A stretch of DNA of 60,000 nucleotides from Bolinopsis microptera (GCF_026151205.1 NC_087078.1:9752675-9812674), one strand, 5' to 3'. Counted from the first letter of the stretch, positions 20,868 through 32,378 are shown. Program-made: numbers and translations. The notes: generated by a model not told the origin, from the sequence alone.

Positions 20868-22299
20868 TCAATATAATATTTGTTTCACACAACAAGACTT
20901 GCTGAATAGCATAGTTGCAGTCAGAGGATCCATGACGGAAGCTCGCTGAGTGTCTCCGTATAACTTCAAACTCATATAATGAGTTGTACTGGTCTCGTGC
21001 TCAGCAGCCCTCCTTCTATACAATGGATCCTGGATGGAAAGTAAATGAGAAACTATTGAATCGTTCATTAAATTGCTGGTCAGAACAAACGGATGTATTT
21101 TAGGTGATACTGTTTATGGAAAGTTTTGCGGTCGTGTTGCAAATAAGATTTGAACATCATTTGTTATGTTTCATATCATCTACTCCTTACAGGAGTGATG
21201 GAAGCATATTACAACATTACAATATTATTCAAATGTAACTTACCATTTTTAGAACATCAGGTCTTTTCCGATGATTGTAATAGATTGAGTTTGATATACT
21301 CAAAATATCAAAAGACTCCACGTCAGACACCCCGTAACACAAGTAGCTGACCGTCTTTCGAAGATCTACTGGAGCAGAAACTTGTTCAATGATGTCCTCG
21401 GAAAACGATCCAGCGAATCTACCGCCTGATGTGCAGTTAACAATCGAGTTCCGCACAAGTTGGAGGTCGACATGAATAGAGTTACTGCCCTGCTCCTTCT
21501 CAAAGGCTTGCTTCATGATACCATGAAGGTTTTGTTTTGAACAGATCATGACATAACGCCACGACCCATCATGTTCAATTACAATTTCTGTTCCTATATG
21601 CGTCTTCACGGAAGACAAAAATGATATTTCATTGTGAAAAAGTTCTTCGTCCTTGTATCTATCTGATAGAGTTGATGATACAAGTTCATTAAACAAACTA
21701 AAGAGCTGAGTGCGGGAATAAATTCCTCCTTTTTCTATCTTAGCAAGCAATGCTCTCATCAGCCTCACTCGTCGTAAGTGACATGGACGTTTTGGAGTGC
21801 TTGGAAGGTCCTCATCTTCGATAAGCCGTTTCCCTGGTGTCCATTGGCTGGCTTCACTTGAGGGGGTATTGGCCGAGTCACTTTCTTCTACTTCATCTTC
21901 TGTAGCAACAATTGGATTGCCTACTGCTGCTAAATCATTGCTGTTTTCTAGGGTATCCTGAAGGGCTTGGACTTGCTGGATAACTTCTTCCTCGTTTAAT
22001 TGAGAAGCTGCCGCTATGGGGGCATAAGCGGTAGCTGTCTCGTTTTTCTTCTGGTAACGTTTTTTGCATGCTTGGTGAAAGGATGCTTTGATTTCGTTCA
22101 AAAAGTTGGCTATCGACTCGTGGTCGTCACGTAAACCGCTCCATCCTATCTCATCAAGGTCTATGTCACTCCCGTGGTTCACGTGATGAGATAGGAGGTT
22201 CTTTGCTATTGTAGAATTACCAGCATCATTTCCGACAATAAGCGGTTTACGTCCTGTCGTCTTACAAATTGGACATATCTTTCGAATCCTAATGTCCAT
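20868..22299 (-). CDS. Uncharacterised protein gene carried by F2 (two exons)
   Basis: Exon 1 is 22299-21244, ending ATG|GTAAGT. Exon 2 is 21029-20868, preceded by the acceptor TTTACTTTCCATCCAG. Both junctions are phase 0, giving 405 residues. The N-terminus has a CPIC motif and TGRKPLIVGND. The middle is Glu/Ser-rich (about 120-165) with a basic PGKRL...PKRP patch that could be a nuclear signal. The C-terminal half (about 170-390) looks like folded alpha/beta sequence: RVRLMRALLAKIEKGG, VRNSIVNCTSGGRFAGSFSED, DILSISNSIYYNHRKRP, then across the splice RRRAAEHETSTTHYMSLKLY. I recall a similar block in multicopy hypothetical proteins of marine invertebrates, where it continues longer; this one may be C-terminally truncated. 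No transposase catalytic motif seen. Function unknown. Confidence 0.6.
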
Positions 22300-23670
22300 C
22301 AAAAATGCTGAAAAGTAGGTCTTAAAAGGATGTGAAAATTCACGAAAGAAAAAATCATGTGGTCATTATATTACAACATAATCATCATTGATCAATTAAC
22401 ATTGATTTGCTTATACTCGTGTTTGTCAAAATTTTAGAAACTTCACTATCTTATGTTACTATAGGTCATGAAATCAAGAATATGCTCTAAAACGATGGCG
22501 CCAAACCTATGTAAAACAAAAATGACGAAATTATCAAGCAATTTGTTTATCTCGTTGAGATGATTCTAACCATTGTAATGACCAAGATGACCACTTATTT
22601 CCCATCAAAAGACCGAAGCTGAGATATCTTGTATGAAGTGTGTCAATCGATGCTCGTGAGAGTGTAAAAATGGGGTCTGAACTGAAAACACAACAACCCG
22701 AAGTCTGAAGACTCTAAAACCATGATCATTTAAAATTAAATACACAAGACGAAAATTTAGCTCTTATCAGAAGCAGAGATATCTTAAAACAAGTGAGATA
22801 AAGGGTGTGGTCATACATATAACTTTAGTCTAAGGGTCACGAAATCCTCTCCGAACCTCAGCGTGGTGTGGCCTGGTTGGCAGTAACGGGTGGTGTGCTC
22901 TCTTGTTGAGTACAAAGGTTGGGACTTGCCAACTCAAAGTTACCATAGGAACCAGGAAGTCGACACTAACAGCTACCAAGCATCAGGAAATTTCTCTTTC
23001 AGATATCAGGATACCAGATAGTACACGCACGAATGACGACACGTTAGACAAAGATACCTAGCTCTAAGAGCTATTAAATCACCAAGAAATTCTCCTTCGG
23101 CTTTTAGGTCCCAACGAAGTCACCCACCACAGAGCTACGGATTCCAATTCGCTCATTCTGACTACAAAGACACACTGATAATTAGTAGTCTTTGCACTCC
23201 CTCAAGTAACCACTTTTCAGGTCTTTTTCAGTTAAGACAGGTAATGCATAAGGGCTGACACACGCTAGACACAGGCTCGTGATAAGACAGAGTTAGGGAT
23301 TTCAAATCTCTCACTCTGACTATGAGGAGTGAGGACACACTGATAGCGAGAATCCTTAGCACTTCTCCCTCCAGTAACCATATTCCAGGTCATCTCAGCT
23401 AGACAGCTAAGGGCTCATCTTGAGGCCATCACATTTAACCTAGGATTAGGGGACCGGGTTAGCTTTGCCACACTCTTCATTGAAGTGTGACAAAACGCTC
23501 TACAATCATCTAATAGCAGCAGAGTTCGACTGACACCATTACTGGTTCTAATCAGTTTATACAGCAGAAGTTCTTAATGTTCGAAAACAGTTCATCTTGG
23601 ACATCCTCCAGAGATGCTCTATCATAGCCTGTCACATTACACGGGGAACCCTTAGATCTACAGTACCCTG
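22300..23670. other. F2 interior, non-coding, with a diverged ~145-bp duplication
   Basis: 22300-22850 shows nothing recognised. 22856-23660 is more GC-rich; two related segments (about 23149-23235 and 23295-23400) share CTCATTCTGACTA/CTCACTCTGACTA, GACACACTGATA, CTCCCTC and AGTAACCA...TTCAGGTC. It may belong to the same old retroelement as the RNase H relic beyond the copia insertion. Confidence 0.4.
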
Positions 23671-23860
23671 TGTTTTACTGGTTAGACGGTGCAATGATAG
23701 GCAGTAATTGTAGTGTAAAAACAGCCCCACCACTCCTATGGAGATAGGTGGTTAGTCATCTTAATAAATAAATAAATGAATATAAATACAAATACAATCC
23801 ATAATAGAAATAGAAACACTGCAGCGATGTGGCCCTCGCAGCTCAGTGAGAATACTAACA
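23671..23860 (-). repeat. copia 3' LTR
   Basis: Same 190 bp as 29056-29245, starting TGTTAG and ending AACA on the minus strand, next to the CCCTG duplication. Confidence 0.95.
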
Positions 23861-24214
23861 TCTTACCCCAATTTCTAAAACAGATTAAAACTTTTCCAAA
23901 AAACTATCATCATCACTTTTCCAAAAACTATCATCACATTCTCAATTCTTTCTTCCTTCCTTTTTCAAAAATCATAATAATACTGTTCATTTCAATTCTT
24001 TCAATTTCTTACACTGTACTATTCATAGTCTGTATCCCGTTCTCACAACGGCCATAGATAGCAGGAGAAAGTAAGTAGTCTGTCACGTTGAGAGCAAGGT
24101 GAGAGTAGGTACTAGCCAAGAGGAGAGCCACACTACCCCAGGAGATCACAAGATCCAAAACCAAAACAGAGATGCACAGGTACCAATTCCTTGTGAAACC
24201 CTGTAAATATTGTT

Positions 24215-24216
<2 letters not shown>

Positions 24217-24304
<88 letters not shown>
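24217..24304. repeat. 88-nt T homopolymer (A on the copia sense strand)
   Basis: Uninterrupted T run between the copia stop codon and the 3' LTR. On the sense strand it is an internal poly(A) about 130 nt past the stop, unusual for an LTR element. Confidence 0.95.
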
Positions 24305-24305
<1 letters not shown>

Positions 24306-24439
24306 TTAAAGGTTAATTATACATTAAAGTCATCGTCACTCGTAATTATAAACAAATTATAAACAATTAAAAAAAACAAATGCACACTGTTTCATTGGCG
24401 TCAAAACCTACCACTAATTAAAAAACCATTAAATACCAA

Positions 24440-27400
24440 TTAAATTGAAACAATTTCTCCTTTATTTAGCATCACTAAAAGTTTATCACTGTTACTGGTT
24501 ATTTTAGTAAAGGGATCCGCAAGCTGTTTAGCTCCCTCTTCCCATTTTACTTCAATCTCATCTTTCTGCTGCATTTGTCTAATGGTAGCCAGATCAACGT
24601 TCAACCTCTTTTCTTCAACATGTTTACTTGATCGCAAAGCTTTATCTAATGATTGATTGTCTGTAAAGCCTATTACTGGAACCATTGACTTATCAAATTG
24701 ATCGAAGTAGATCTCACTTATCAGATGAGAGACATACACTCCATGATCTAATGTATCTTTGAATGCCAAAGTCTCTGCGCTCAAAGTGCTGCTTACAACT
24801 CGTTTACATTTATGACTTCCCCATGATAACGGTGATATCTTTCCTTCCTCATTCATTAGGACTATTAGATGACCTTTTCCTGTGGACACCTTGTCACCGA
24901 GGTTCATAGATGATGCATCAGAGTAGATCACAATCTTTAGTGTAGAAATGTCTCCTAACTTTGAGAACTTTGTGTTGTAACAACCGTTGAGCTCTTTCAT
25001 CCGTCTGAATGCTTTATTGGCCTTCTTAACAGCTTCTACTGGATCTACACTCTTTGTTACATTTAAATCATACGTCATGAATGACAAATCTGGGCGTGAT
25101 TGAGCAGCTACCCAGTTCAACTGACCACATATTGTTCTAAGCTTCCTGTCAGTCGACAGATGATATATCTCATGTTCTTTATCATTGATGACATCTGCTA
25201 GATCTCGGATATATTCATGTTGGTTCACTAGGATACCGTCTTCTGTCTGCTCAACTGATAGACCAATGTAATTGAACTTTGATTTGCAGATTTTACCAGC
25301 TTCAAAGTTTGATGTCAGTTCTTTTACAACTCTATCAAAGAATGACTTTGTACCAGCTACTAAGAAATCATCAACGTGAAGCACAAGTATTCCTTCGAAT
25401 CCAGTACTAGTTCTCCATATGAACAAAGCAGGATCTAACACTGATTGAGTACAACCAAGGTTGATAAGAAGTCCCTTCACACTGATAAACCAAGCTCTTG
25501 CCGCATCATTTAAACCATACACTGTCTTTCTCAATCTCCACAAATAACCTTTTTCTACATGAGCTTCCTTGGGTGGTATGACATAAACATTTCTTTCAAT
25601 TTTATTTCCTTGCAGAAAGGCAGCTTTGATATCAATCGTTGTTAGTTGCCACTGCTGGTTTGCAGCTATAGCAAGTACAACCTTGAGAGTGTTTTTGAAT
25701 ACTGTAGGTGACTCCACTTCAATCGACTGATTTTGCTCTTGAAATCCACGGACTACTAACCGGGCTTTAACTCCAAGTTCAGTGCTGGGTTTTTCTGTTA
25801 TTACCCAAGTTGTTGTAATGACATTCTGATCACAATCCTTGACTTCATCATATACTTCTCTCTGCTTCCAGTTAGTCAATTCAATAACTTTAGCCTTAAT
25901 AACCACATCTTCATTGTGTCTGGAAGTGGGAATTGTCACAACATTACATTCTTCGTGATCGTCTCCAGGTTCTGCATCAATAGCAGCATCAGCTTTGTAC
26001 ATAGCCGTCTTTGTACAATCTATCAGCTTTTCTTCACCTTGGGTTGTCATAAGTTTCACCCAGTGATCTTTTCTGCCAAGCCGTTTTCCTTTTTGAGTCA
26101 CGGTACATGTCTCCCATTCATTTTCTTTTCCTTCTTTAACAAGTTTCACCGTATCTCCGACCGAAACATCGTTTTTCTGAAGTCTAGTTTCCAAATACTT
26201 AATCTTGAGTTGTTGTTTTTGTTCATTGGAAATTACCTTAGAGTCTATTTCAAGTATTGGAGAGGAGCTCATAATTTCTTGTCCTGTTGGTATTTCCTCT
26301 GTTTCCACTGGCACTTGAAATTGAATAGGCATTTCTTCTATGTTTTCAGCAGCTTCATCAAACTGATCATCGTTAAGATTGACTGCTTCATCATGTTGGC
26401 TATTCTCTGTTTCCAAGATATCATCATTGTTTTGGTTGTGCTCGTCACTCACTATATATTCTCGTTTCACAATTCTACAGCTTGCTGCTTTGATAAGCAG
26501 TCCTCCATGCCTCAGTATAAGAGTCTTTCCTTCCTTGCCGACTATCTTGGCAGGTCCTTTCCAGCGTTCAATATTAGGTCTTTTGTAGAATACAACATCA
26601 CCAATCATAAAGTCTTGGTTGATATCTCGTAAGGGTCTTTTCAAAGCTCTTTTAACTCTTTCTGAATTCTCTGCCTCTAGATATGCTTTTCTGCTTAGAT
26701 ACATTGCATTAAGATTCCTTTGAATGTCGCTTGATAATGATTCATCTGCTCCTTCATTAGCAGGTAGCAAGTTGTAAGATACCCCAGGAAAGTTTGGATT
26801 CTGACCTGTCACTATCTGCACTGGAGAAAATCCACTGACATTGTACAGTGTGTTCTTGGCATTGATTGACCATGCAAGTGCTATCTTCAATGGAAACCCG
26901 TCATACATCATTTTAAGCACTGATTTGTCAACCACAGCATGGTTTCTTTCACATAAGCCATTTGACCAAGGTGAGTAGGCACTGGTAACACAAATTTCAA
27001 AGTTGAGTTGTTCACTGAGATCATTAAGTTCATTGTTTGCGAATTCTCCTCCATTGTCCACTAATATTTTTCCTGGAGGTCCCATACCTGCTGCAATCCA
27101 TTCCATAGTAAAGGCTTTTATTACTGTCTCTGGCTTTTTGTTGGAAATCACCCTAGCTTTGCAGAATCTTGAGAACATATCAACAATGTAAATCACATAA
27201 CCATTGATTCCAGTAAATTGTTTCAAATCAAGAGCTACTACCTCATTGAACTTCGTTGCCATAGGTAATCCAACGACTGGTGTGGAGGGTGTTCTTTTAT
27301 ATCTCGCACAGGCATCACATTCTTTTAGCACTTGATCAATCACCTTGTTCACATTTTCACCTTGTACGTTTGCATTTTTGGTAATCTTTTTCAGATTCTC

Positions 27401-29056
27401 TGCTGAACAATGACCCAGCTGCTTATGAAGTTTGGTAATACTGCTGACTGTGTCATCTAGATTGACTAGATTACATTGCTCTTCTATAGCAACTTCATTA
27501 TAATCCCATAGAGATATGCCAATCAGACCTGACTCGGTTGTTATAACAGGGATCACCTCTCCATCTACTTCAATCGTACTTGTACCAAGGTCTAATTTAA
27601 ACCCTCGCTTTGCCATCTCTTCTTTGGAGATCAGAAATGGAATATTCCTTTGCACTATATCAGCCCAAAGGAATGTCTTCTTTCCGGCAATTATACAAGG
27701 TACTCTCACCGCATCTGCGGCAGCAATAGGGTCACTACCTCCAAAACTGTATTTTGAACGGGCGTCTGACACTTTCAGGAGTGCTTTGTCCTCTTCTGTC
27801 AGGTTATCTATGTACTCACGAATCCATTCTTCGCCAACTACATTCTTCGAGCAAGCAGAGTCTAAAAGTGCTACCTGATGGCATTCTGCTGTCTCCATCT
27901 CTGAAATCTCTCTACATTCATTAACATTTTCTGATCTATCTGAATGAGGACAATCTTTAATCAAATGCATTACTGATTCGCATCTATTACATCTCAACCG
28001 GGGGTTAAACTTCTGAGTTGCCCTAGAGTCATCAGCTGTCTTATATGTCTTAGAGTACTCTTTTTTGAAACTTCTAGAGTTATCTCTTCTTCGATCATTA
28101 TCTGAATATCTCTTTGGCTTGTATTCTCCTTTGTCATTATCCCTTTTGTCACGATTAAATCTTGAGATGTGATTGTTGTATGATCTGTTATTATCTGTTC
28201 TTCTCCAAGCCTTTCCTCTATTTCTCCAATTGGTGTAGTAGGCTTCCTCTTCTTCAGACATGTTATCAGGATCTGATGATGAACGTGTAGATTCTGACGA
28301 TTCAGAAAAAAGTCTCTCACCATTGAATACTGGCTCTTCTTTGATGGGCGTATCACATTGTGGTCTCTTTTCAACCTCACGGATTCCTTCACCAAAGTAT
28401 TTCTTGATTGAATTCATCATATCTTCAACAACAGACTCTGTTTTAACTAACTCAACTCCAGTCATTACCAGCTTTTTGTCATTTGCTGATAAACCGGATC
28501 TTTCTAGCATGTGTAATGCTAACACAGTTCCAGGAAGAGTTATCTTGCTAATTTTCAAGTTGGTGTTGGCTTGATCAAAGTTATTGAGAAAGCTTGACAT
28601 ATCTTGACTGTCCTTTCTCCTAAGATTGATAAAATCCGACCAGGATTTCATCATCTTACTGGTATCATCTTTCCTGTATGTTCTATCTAATAGCTTCATG
28701 ATGTTTTGTACTCCTTCCCCGTCAAGAACATCGATGTCTTTGTTTTTTACTGCTGAGTTGAGCTTTGATACGATATTATGATCAGTGTGTTGAGATACTA
28801 GGTTGAACAAGGCATACCCTTGCTCTGCGGGGTCTACTTTTCTGACTGCACATAATTTGTCCCACATCTCAACTTGTAGTCTCCATTCCTCATAACTCAT
28901 AGATGCTTTCCATTGCGGTGGGGCTGTAAGGCGGGCTGCTGGCTGTTGGTACTGCACTTGTATTGGCTCTGGTTGCAGTACTGCTCCTTGAACATTTGAT
29001 GATGTTGCTGTATCAGGTGGTGGATTACTTTCTTTTTCATCTTCACTGTTTACCAT
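24440..29056 (-). CDS. copia Gag-Pol polyprotein, 1538 aa
   Basis: One frame from ATG to stop. Approximate residues: gag/UBN2-like region 45-230; CCHC knuckle CNRCESVMHLIKDC at 350; aspartic protease LLDSACSKNVVG at 398 (DSA where many relatives have DTG or DSG); GAG-pre-integrase HKQLGHCSAENLKK at 545 with CDACARYK; integrase DDE acidic residues in ALDLKQF (607), VDNGGEF (667) and LCERN (702); copia-type RT from TTWVITEK (1082) with IDIKAAFLQG and HVDDF (1227); RNase H VIYSDASS (1379), SAETLA and ADPFTK (1515). The order protease-integrase-RT-RNase H defines Ty1/copia. The A of the start codon is the last base of the 5' LTR, leaving no spacer. No frameshift or stop is present, so the copy may be competent. 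Confidence 0.95.
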   Translation of the reverse strand: MVNSEDEKESNPPPDTATSSNVQGAVLQPEPIQVQYQQPAARLTAPPQWKASMSYEEWRLQVEMWDKLCAVRKVDPAEQGYALFNLVSQHTDHNIVSKLNSAVKNKDIDVLDGEGVQNIMKLLDRTYRKDDTSKMMKSWSDFINLRRKDSQDMSSFLNNFDQANTNLKISKITLPGTVLALHMLERSGLSANDKKLVMTGVELVKTESVVEDMMNSIKKYFGEGIREVEKRPQCDTPIKEEPVFNGERLFSESSESTRSSSDPDNMSEEEEAYYTNWRNRGKAWRRTDNNRSYNNHISRFNRDKRDNDKGEYKPKRYSDNDRRRDNSRSFKKEYSKTYKTADDSRATQKFNPRLRCNRCESVMHLIKDCPHSDRSENVNECREISEMETAECHQVALLDSACSKNVVGEEWIREYIDNLTEEDKALLKVSDARSKYSFGGSDPIAAADAVRVPCIIAGKKTFLWADIVQRNIPFLISKEEMAKRGFKLDLGTSTIEVDGEVIPVITTESGLIGISLWDYNEVAIEEQCNLVNLDDTVSSITKLHKQLGHCSAENLKKITKNANVQGENVNKVIDQVLKECDACARYKRTPSTPVVGLPMATKFNEVVALDLKQFTGINGYVIYIVDMFSRFCKARVISNKKPETVIKAFTMEWIAAGMGPPGKILVDNGGEFANNELNDLSEQLNFEICVTSAYSPWSNGLCERNHAVVDKSVLKMMYDGFPLKIALAWSINAKNTLYNVSGFSPVQIVTGQNPNFPGVSYNLLPANEGADESLSSDIQRNLNAMYLSRKAYLEAENSERVKRALKRPLRDINQDFMIGDVVFYKRPNIERWKGPAKIVGKEGKTLILRHGGLLIKAASCRIVKREYIVSDEHNQNNDDILETENSQHDEAVNLNDDQFDEAAENIEEMPIQFQVPVETEEIPTGQEIMSSSPILEIDSKVISNEQKQQLKIKYLETRLQKNDVSVGDTVKLVKEGKENEWETCTVTQKGKRLGRKDHWVKLMTTQGEEKLIDCTKTAMYKADAAIDAEPGDDHEECNVVTIPTSRHNEDVVIKAKVIELTNWKQREVYDEVKDCDQNVITTTWVITEKPSTELGVKARLVVRGFQEQNQSIEVESPTVFKNTLKVVLAIAANQQWQLTTIDIKAAFLQGNKIERNVYVIPPKEAHVEKGYLWRLRKTVYGLNDAARAWFISVKGLLINLGCTQSVLDPALFIWRTSTGFEGILVLHVDDFLVAGTKSFFDRVVKELTSNFEAGKICKSKFNYIGLSVEQTEDGILVNQHEYIRDLADVINDKEHEIYHLSTDRKLRTICGQLNWVAAQSRPDLSFMTYDLNVTKSVDPVEAVKKANKAFRRMKELNGCYNTKFSKLGDISTLKIVIYSDASSMNLGDKVSTGKGHLIVLMNEEGKISPLSWGSHKCKRVVSSTLSAETLAFKDTLDHGVYVSHLISEIYFDQFDKSMVPVIGFTDNQSLDKALRSSKHVEEKRLNVDLATIRQMQQKDEIEVKWEEGAKQLADPFTKITSNSDKLLVMLNKGEIVSI

Positions 29057-29245
29057 GTTTTACTGGTTAGACGGTGCAATGATAGGCAGTAATTGTAGTG
29101 TAAAAACAGCCCCACCACTCCTATGGAGATAGGTGGTTAGTCATCTTAATAAATAAATAAATGAATATAAATACAAATACAATCCATAATAGAAATAGAA
29201 ACACTGCAGCGATGTGGCCCTCGCAGCTCAGTGAGAATACTAACA
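29056..29245 (-). repeat. copia 5' LTR
   Basis: Identical to 23671-23860. It overlaps the first base of the Gag-Pol start codon and is followed outward by the CCCTG target duplication (29246-29250). Confidence 0.95.
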
Positions 29246-29581
29246 CCCTGGTGGACAGCATAGCTCACTAAAGCATAATCGGACCAGGAAAAAACAACAA
29301 TGCAATGCCTCAGGGATGCAAATATTAGGACATCAAAATTTTAACGAATGCATTACTCAAACTTTGGATTCAATTTGTTAGCCCAACGTTAGATGGTAAC
29401 AATACAGGACAGACAATCCTCCTTTACTTTCATTGAGAAAATAGTACCCACTATTTGCATTACACATGGCAAGTATCTGGACTAATGATAACTTAGGATC
29501 CCCATCAATCATTAATTCCTCTCAGATTCCCAGGCTGCATTTAAAGCGCCTAACAGCACCAGTTTTAACTCCAGGTTCGTT

Positions 29582-29842
29582 CAGGGACGTAGCCAGGATT
29601 TTTCTTTGGGGGGGGGGGGGCCTGTCGGCGAGCCAACGCGTCCATTCCAGCTGCGCAGCGAGCAAAGCGAGCAAGCTGTGGCAGAGGTCTGGGGGCACAG
29701 GGCCCAGCGGGGCCCAGGGGCGGAGCCACTTGGCGGGGGCTAGGGTGGCGCAGGCCCCGGAAAATTTTGCAAAATAGATTTTGACATTTCCTACGGTCTA
29801 GGGGACACTAGCCCCCCCCCCCCCCCCCTGTCTACGTGCCTG
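29582..29842. mobile_element. 261-bp hAT-type MITE with 8-bp target duplication
   Basis: Ends CAGGGACGTAG and CTACGTGCCTG are inverted (one mismatch). The direct repeat GGTTCGTT is at 29574-29581 and 29843-29850. An 8-bp duplication and CAGG terminus fit hAT. A G run sits near the left end and a C run near the right, so the element can fold on itself. The interior is GC-rich, unlike its neighbourhood. Confidence 0.9.
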
Positions 29843-29850
29843 GGTTCGTT

Positions 29851-30392
29851 CTGAACATCTCAGACCAACTCAATTCAATAGGTATTCACATCGAGTAGAA
29901 CTTGGATGTTCCAGGGCATGAAGGAGTAACGGTAAAGAACTAGCGGACGAATTAGCAAGGGATGATCAATCCAACAACATCCCCATAGGACCAGAACCCT
30001 TTCTCCCAATTAGGCCAAACTCAGTGACAAAGGAAAATCACACTTGAGATGTTCCTTCACAAACATAAATACAGGTATTTTAATTTTTCTGGAACTCACA
30101 TCAGATGGCTGCCATGGCCACTGTCAGGATAGATAACAGCCCACTAGTTTAACAACGTCAACTTCGAGACACAAGATTGTGGACACTTTCAGGAGAAGCA
30201 GAAACATCCCAGCACCTCCTCTGCAAGGGCATCCATATCATGACACTCAGAATGAGGATAATTGGAAAACCACTAAGGACTACGGAGGATCTTAACTGTT
30301 CTAACCAATCTTTCCCCTTTAGCAAAGTCACCCTGAACTCTACTGTGGTGAGTAGAGTGTTACACTTTGTAACTGTGTTTAGCTTTTCTTAG
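29851..30392 (+). pseudogene. Non-LTR retrotransposon RNase H and C-terminal relic
   Basis: DVPGHEGVT (about 29905-29930), then after a frameshift ELADELARD (about 29937-29963), correspond to the V/W-PGH-x-G-x-x-GNE-x-AD-x-LA motif of RNase H in I/Jockey-type elements. Further on, TLSGEAETSQHLLCKG (about 30180-30230) resembles the zinc-binding CGxEEETxxHLL segment that follows RNase H. Stops and frameshifts make it a fossil. It lies inside F2 and may be an older insertion; its 5' part may be left of the copia element. Confidence 0.6.
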
Positions 30393-30917
30393 TATTATAG
30401 CTTTCAGTTCATGTTTCTAGTAAGATAAGAACTGGTATTGATACTTCTAATTGCATTTATTCTATAATGAATTGCATTACACATTATATATGTTTTTAGA
30501 TAGATACCAATCATCGTGATTCCATTGCATACATCAGACTAGAGCAATAAACATTAACAACAGTAAATTCAACCATATCTTCAAATTTGTGGAACAGTCG
30601 ACAATACTGGATAGTATAGGGAAAACCCTGGATTCTTCCTTTAAGTGTATACATACTATTACTATCCAGAACTAAGAATATTTGCATTATACTTTCAAAC
30701 CAATTTCACAGTGTGATCATTTAAACTTCATGTTGTGGACGTCAGCTGAATTTGATGCAACCGAAAATGCGACATGAGCATGTAAATTTGATATGAGAAA
30801 AAAAATTGCGCAACAAAAAATTTGGTTAAATCTCCTTATTGCGATTTCTAACTGCGCGGCGTAGCGCGTACTTTTAAATCCAAATAAAAATTATTTTTGA
30901 TTAAAATATCAAAAAAT
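30393..30917. other. F2 interior, right side
   Basis: AT-rich; no gene or repeat recognised before the right TIR begins at about 30918. Confidence 0.35.
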
Positions 30918-31911
30918 AAAATTACGGCATACAGCAAATCTTGTGTAAAAAAATGTGATAAACAATATGCTGTAAAAAAAATTCGTCAAAAACTTTAAGA
31001 ACACGATGCCCCGCCCCATTTTTTAAATGGTCATTTTTGGAACTTTGACGGGCTATAACTTTCGCTAGGAACAGCCATTTGCCCAAAACTTGGTACCAAA
31101 CGACTCTACTCAATGAGACCTTTCCAATGATGTATAATATGTTGGGTTTTGAGACATAAAATGTTCACCCGCAAGTTGATGCTCTTAGTACATACACTAT
31201 TATAGAAACCGTAAATTTATTTTCTGACAGAAGCTAGAAATTTACCAAAATATCGACTTTGTTATAAACTTATTTTGATGACCATTCCTAACCTAAAATT
31301 GCACGAGAAATCGATTCAACTTGGTTTCAGAGCTCAACAGATAACTGTCCAACAGGGGTCGAATTCACAAAAATAACGTAAACCATTGATTCAAAGCAAC
31401 CGCCGCTCCTCAAGGATAAAAGAAAATCGTGATGATTTAGGTTAATAATCGCGGCGCCGCGACAAGTCAAACTAGGCAAAATCGCGGTGAATTTGCGGCG
31501 AAAGATAATGTATTTGCAGAGCTAAGTTAGATGTCATAAATTCGTTAACTTATAGCTTGTTAGTATAGATAGATTAGGGAGTGACAGGCTCGTTAGGCAA
31601 AACAATAGCATCTATGTTAATAATCTTAATATAAGTGTTAAGATCTAAACATACTCTTCTTCGTGATTTTGTTACACGAATAATGAATTAGGGATGAACT
31701 GGTTCATTATAGGATTAGGGTAATGAAAATTACTAGTTGGTTTGTGTGTAGATAGTAGGTCTGTGCGGCTTCTAGTGATAATAGAAAATTATTATAATTA
31801 TTACGTAAGAATTATTATAAAAATTATGTTTATATAGAAACAAGGAGAGTAACTTACATATTAAGGCACTTTTCTTGTACCTATCGAGAATGACGGTAAT
31901 CGTACTGTTAT

Positions 31912-32029
31912 GTAGTGCGACACGTACTGTAGTGCGACACGTACTCTAGTGCGAAGTCCGACAAAAACACCCTCTGTCGCACTAGGGTACGTGTCGCAAT
32001 ACGGTCCAGGTAGCGTACTCTACTGCGAC
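31912..32029. repeat. GTCGCACTA/TAGTGCGAC motif cluster, left of the FLYWCH gene
   Basis: About six copies of a TAGTGCGACACGTAC-like word in both orientations, with CGGTCCAGGTAGCGTACTCTACTGCGAC at the inner end split by single-base changes. A matching cluster lies at 32838-33039. Confidence 0.85.
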
Positions 32030-32332
32030 AAAATATCCTGACTTATTTCCAAGTTCAGGTCACATCCTATCCTTCTTATGGACCATTAAGTGATTCGTCG
32101 GGTCGGTTCACGTCACTTATTTCGAAGTGATCTTGCGAATACGATTCGTCGGTTCACATTACGTGTTTCGAAGTGATCCACTGATCACAATTCCTTCGGG
32201 TCAGTTCAAGCGACGTATGCAGTGTGTAATCCACCGGGTAACTCGTAAGCAGCATATGATCCTCATTCCTATCACACGCATCGTATGAAGGTATATCTCC
32301 GATTTGGATAACAAGTTCATATGCTTGGGCCA

Positions 32333-32340
32333 TATATAAG
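32333..32340 (+). promoter_or_regulatory. TATA box of the FLYWCH gene
   Basis: TATATAAG 39 bp upstream of the ATG, preceded by about 300 bp with repeated CGATTCGTCGGxTCAxxT and TTTCGAAGTGATC words. Position and sequence fit an RNA polymerase II TATA box with a short leader; not tested. Confidence 0.4.
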
Positions 32341-32378
32341 GTCACGATGATTCTACCAAAGCATCGAACAACATCAAC

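Larger units (their letters stand above)
23671..29245 (-). mobile_element. Intact Ty1/copia LTR retrotransposon (5.6 kb), recent insertion
   Basis: Two 190-bp LTRs (5' LTR 29056-29245, 3' LTR 23671-23860) read TGTTAG...AAAACA on the minus strand and are identical by eye. The target duplication CCCTG is present at 23666-23670 and 29246-29250. One uninterrupted gag-pol frame lies between. A purine-rich AAATTGGGGTAAGA precedes the 3' LTR as a plausible polypurine tract; TGGTAAACAGTG after the 5' LTR is the primer-binding candidate. Identical LTRs and the open frame mean very recent insertion. Confidence 0.95.

Noticed and set aside
25916-26632. Plus-strand ORF of 238 codons
   Set aside because: Antisense shadow of the copia polyprotein.
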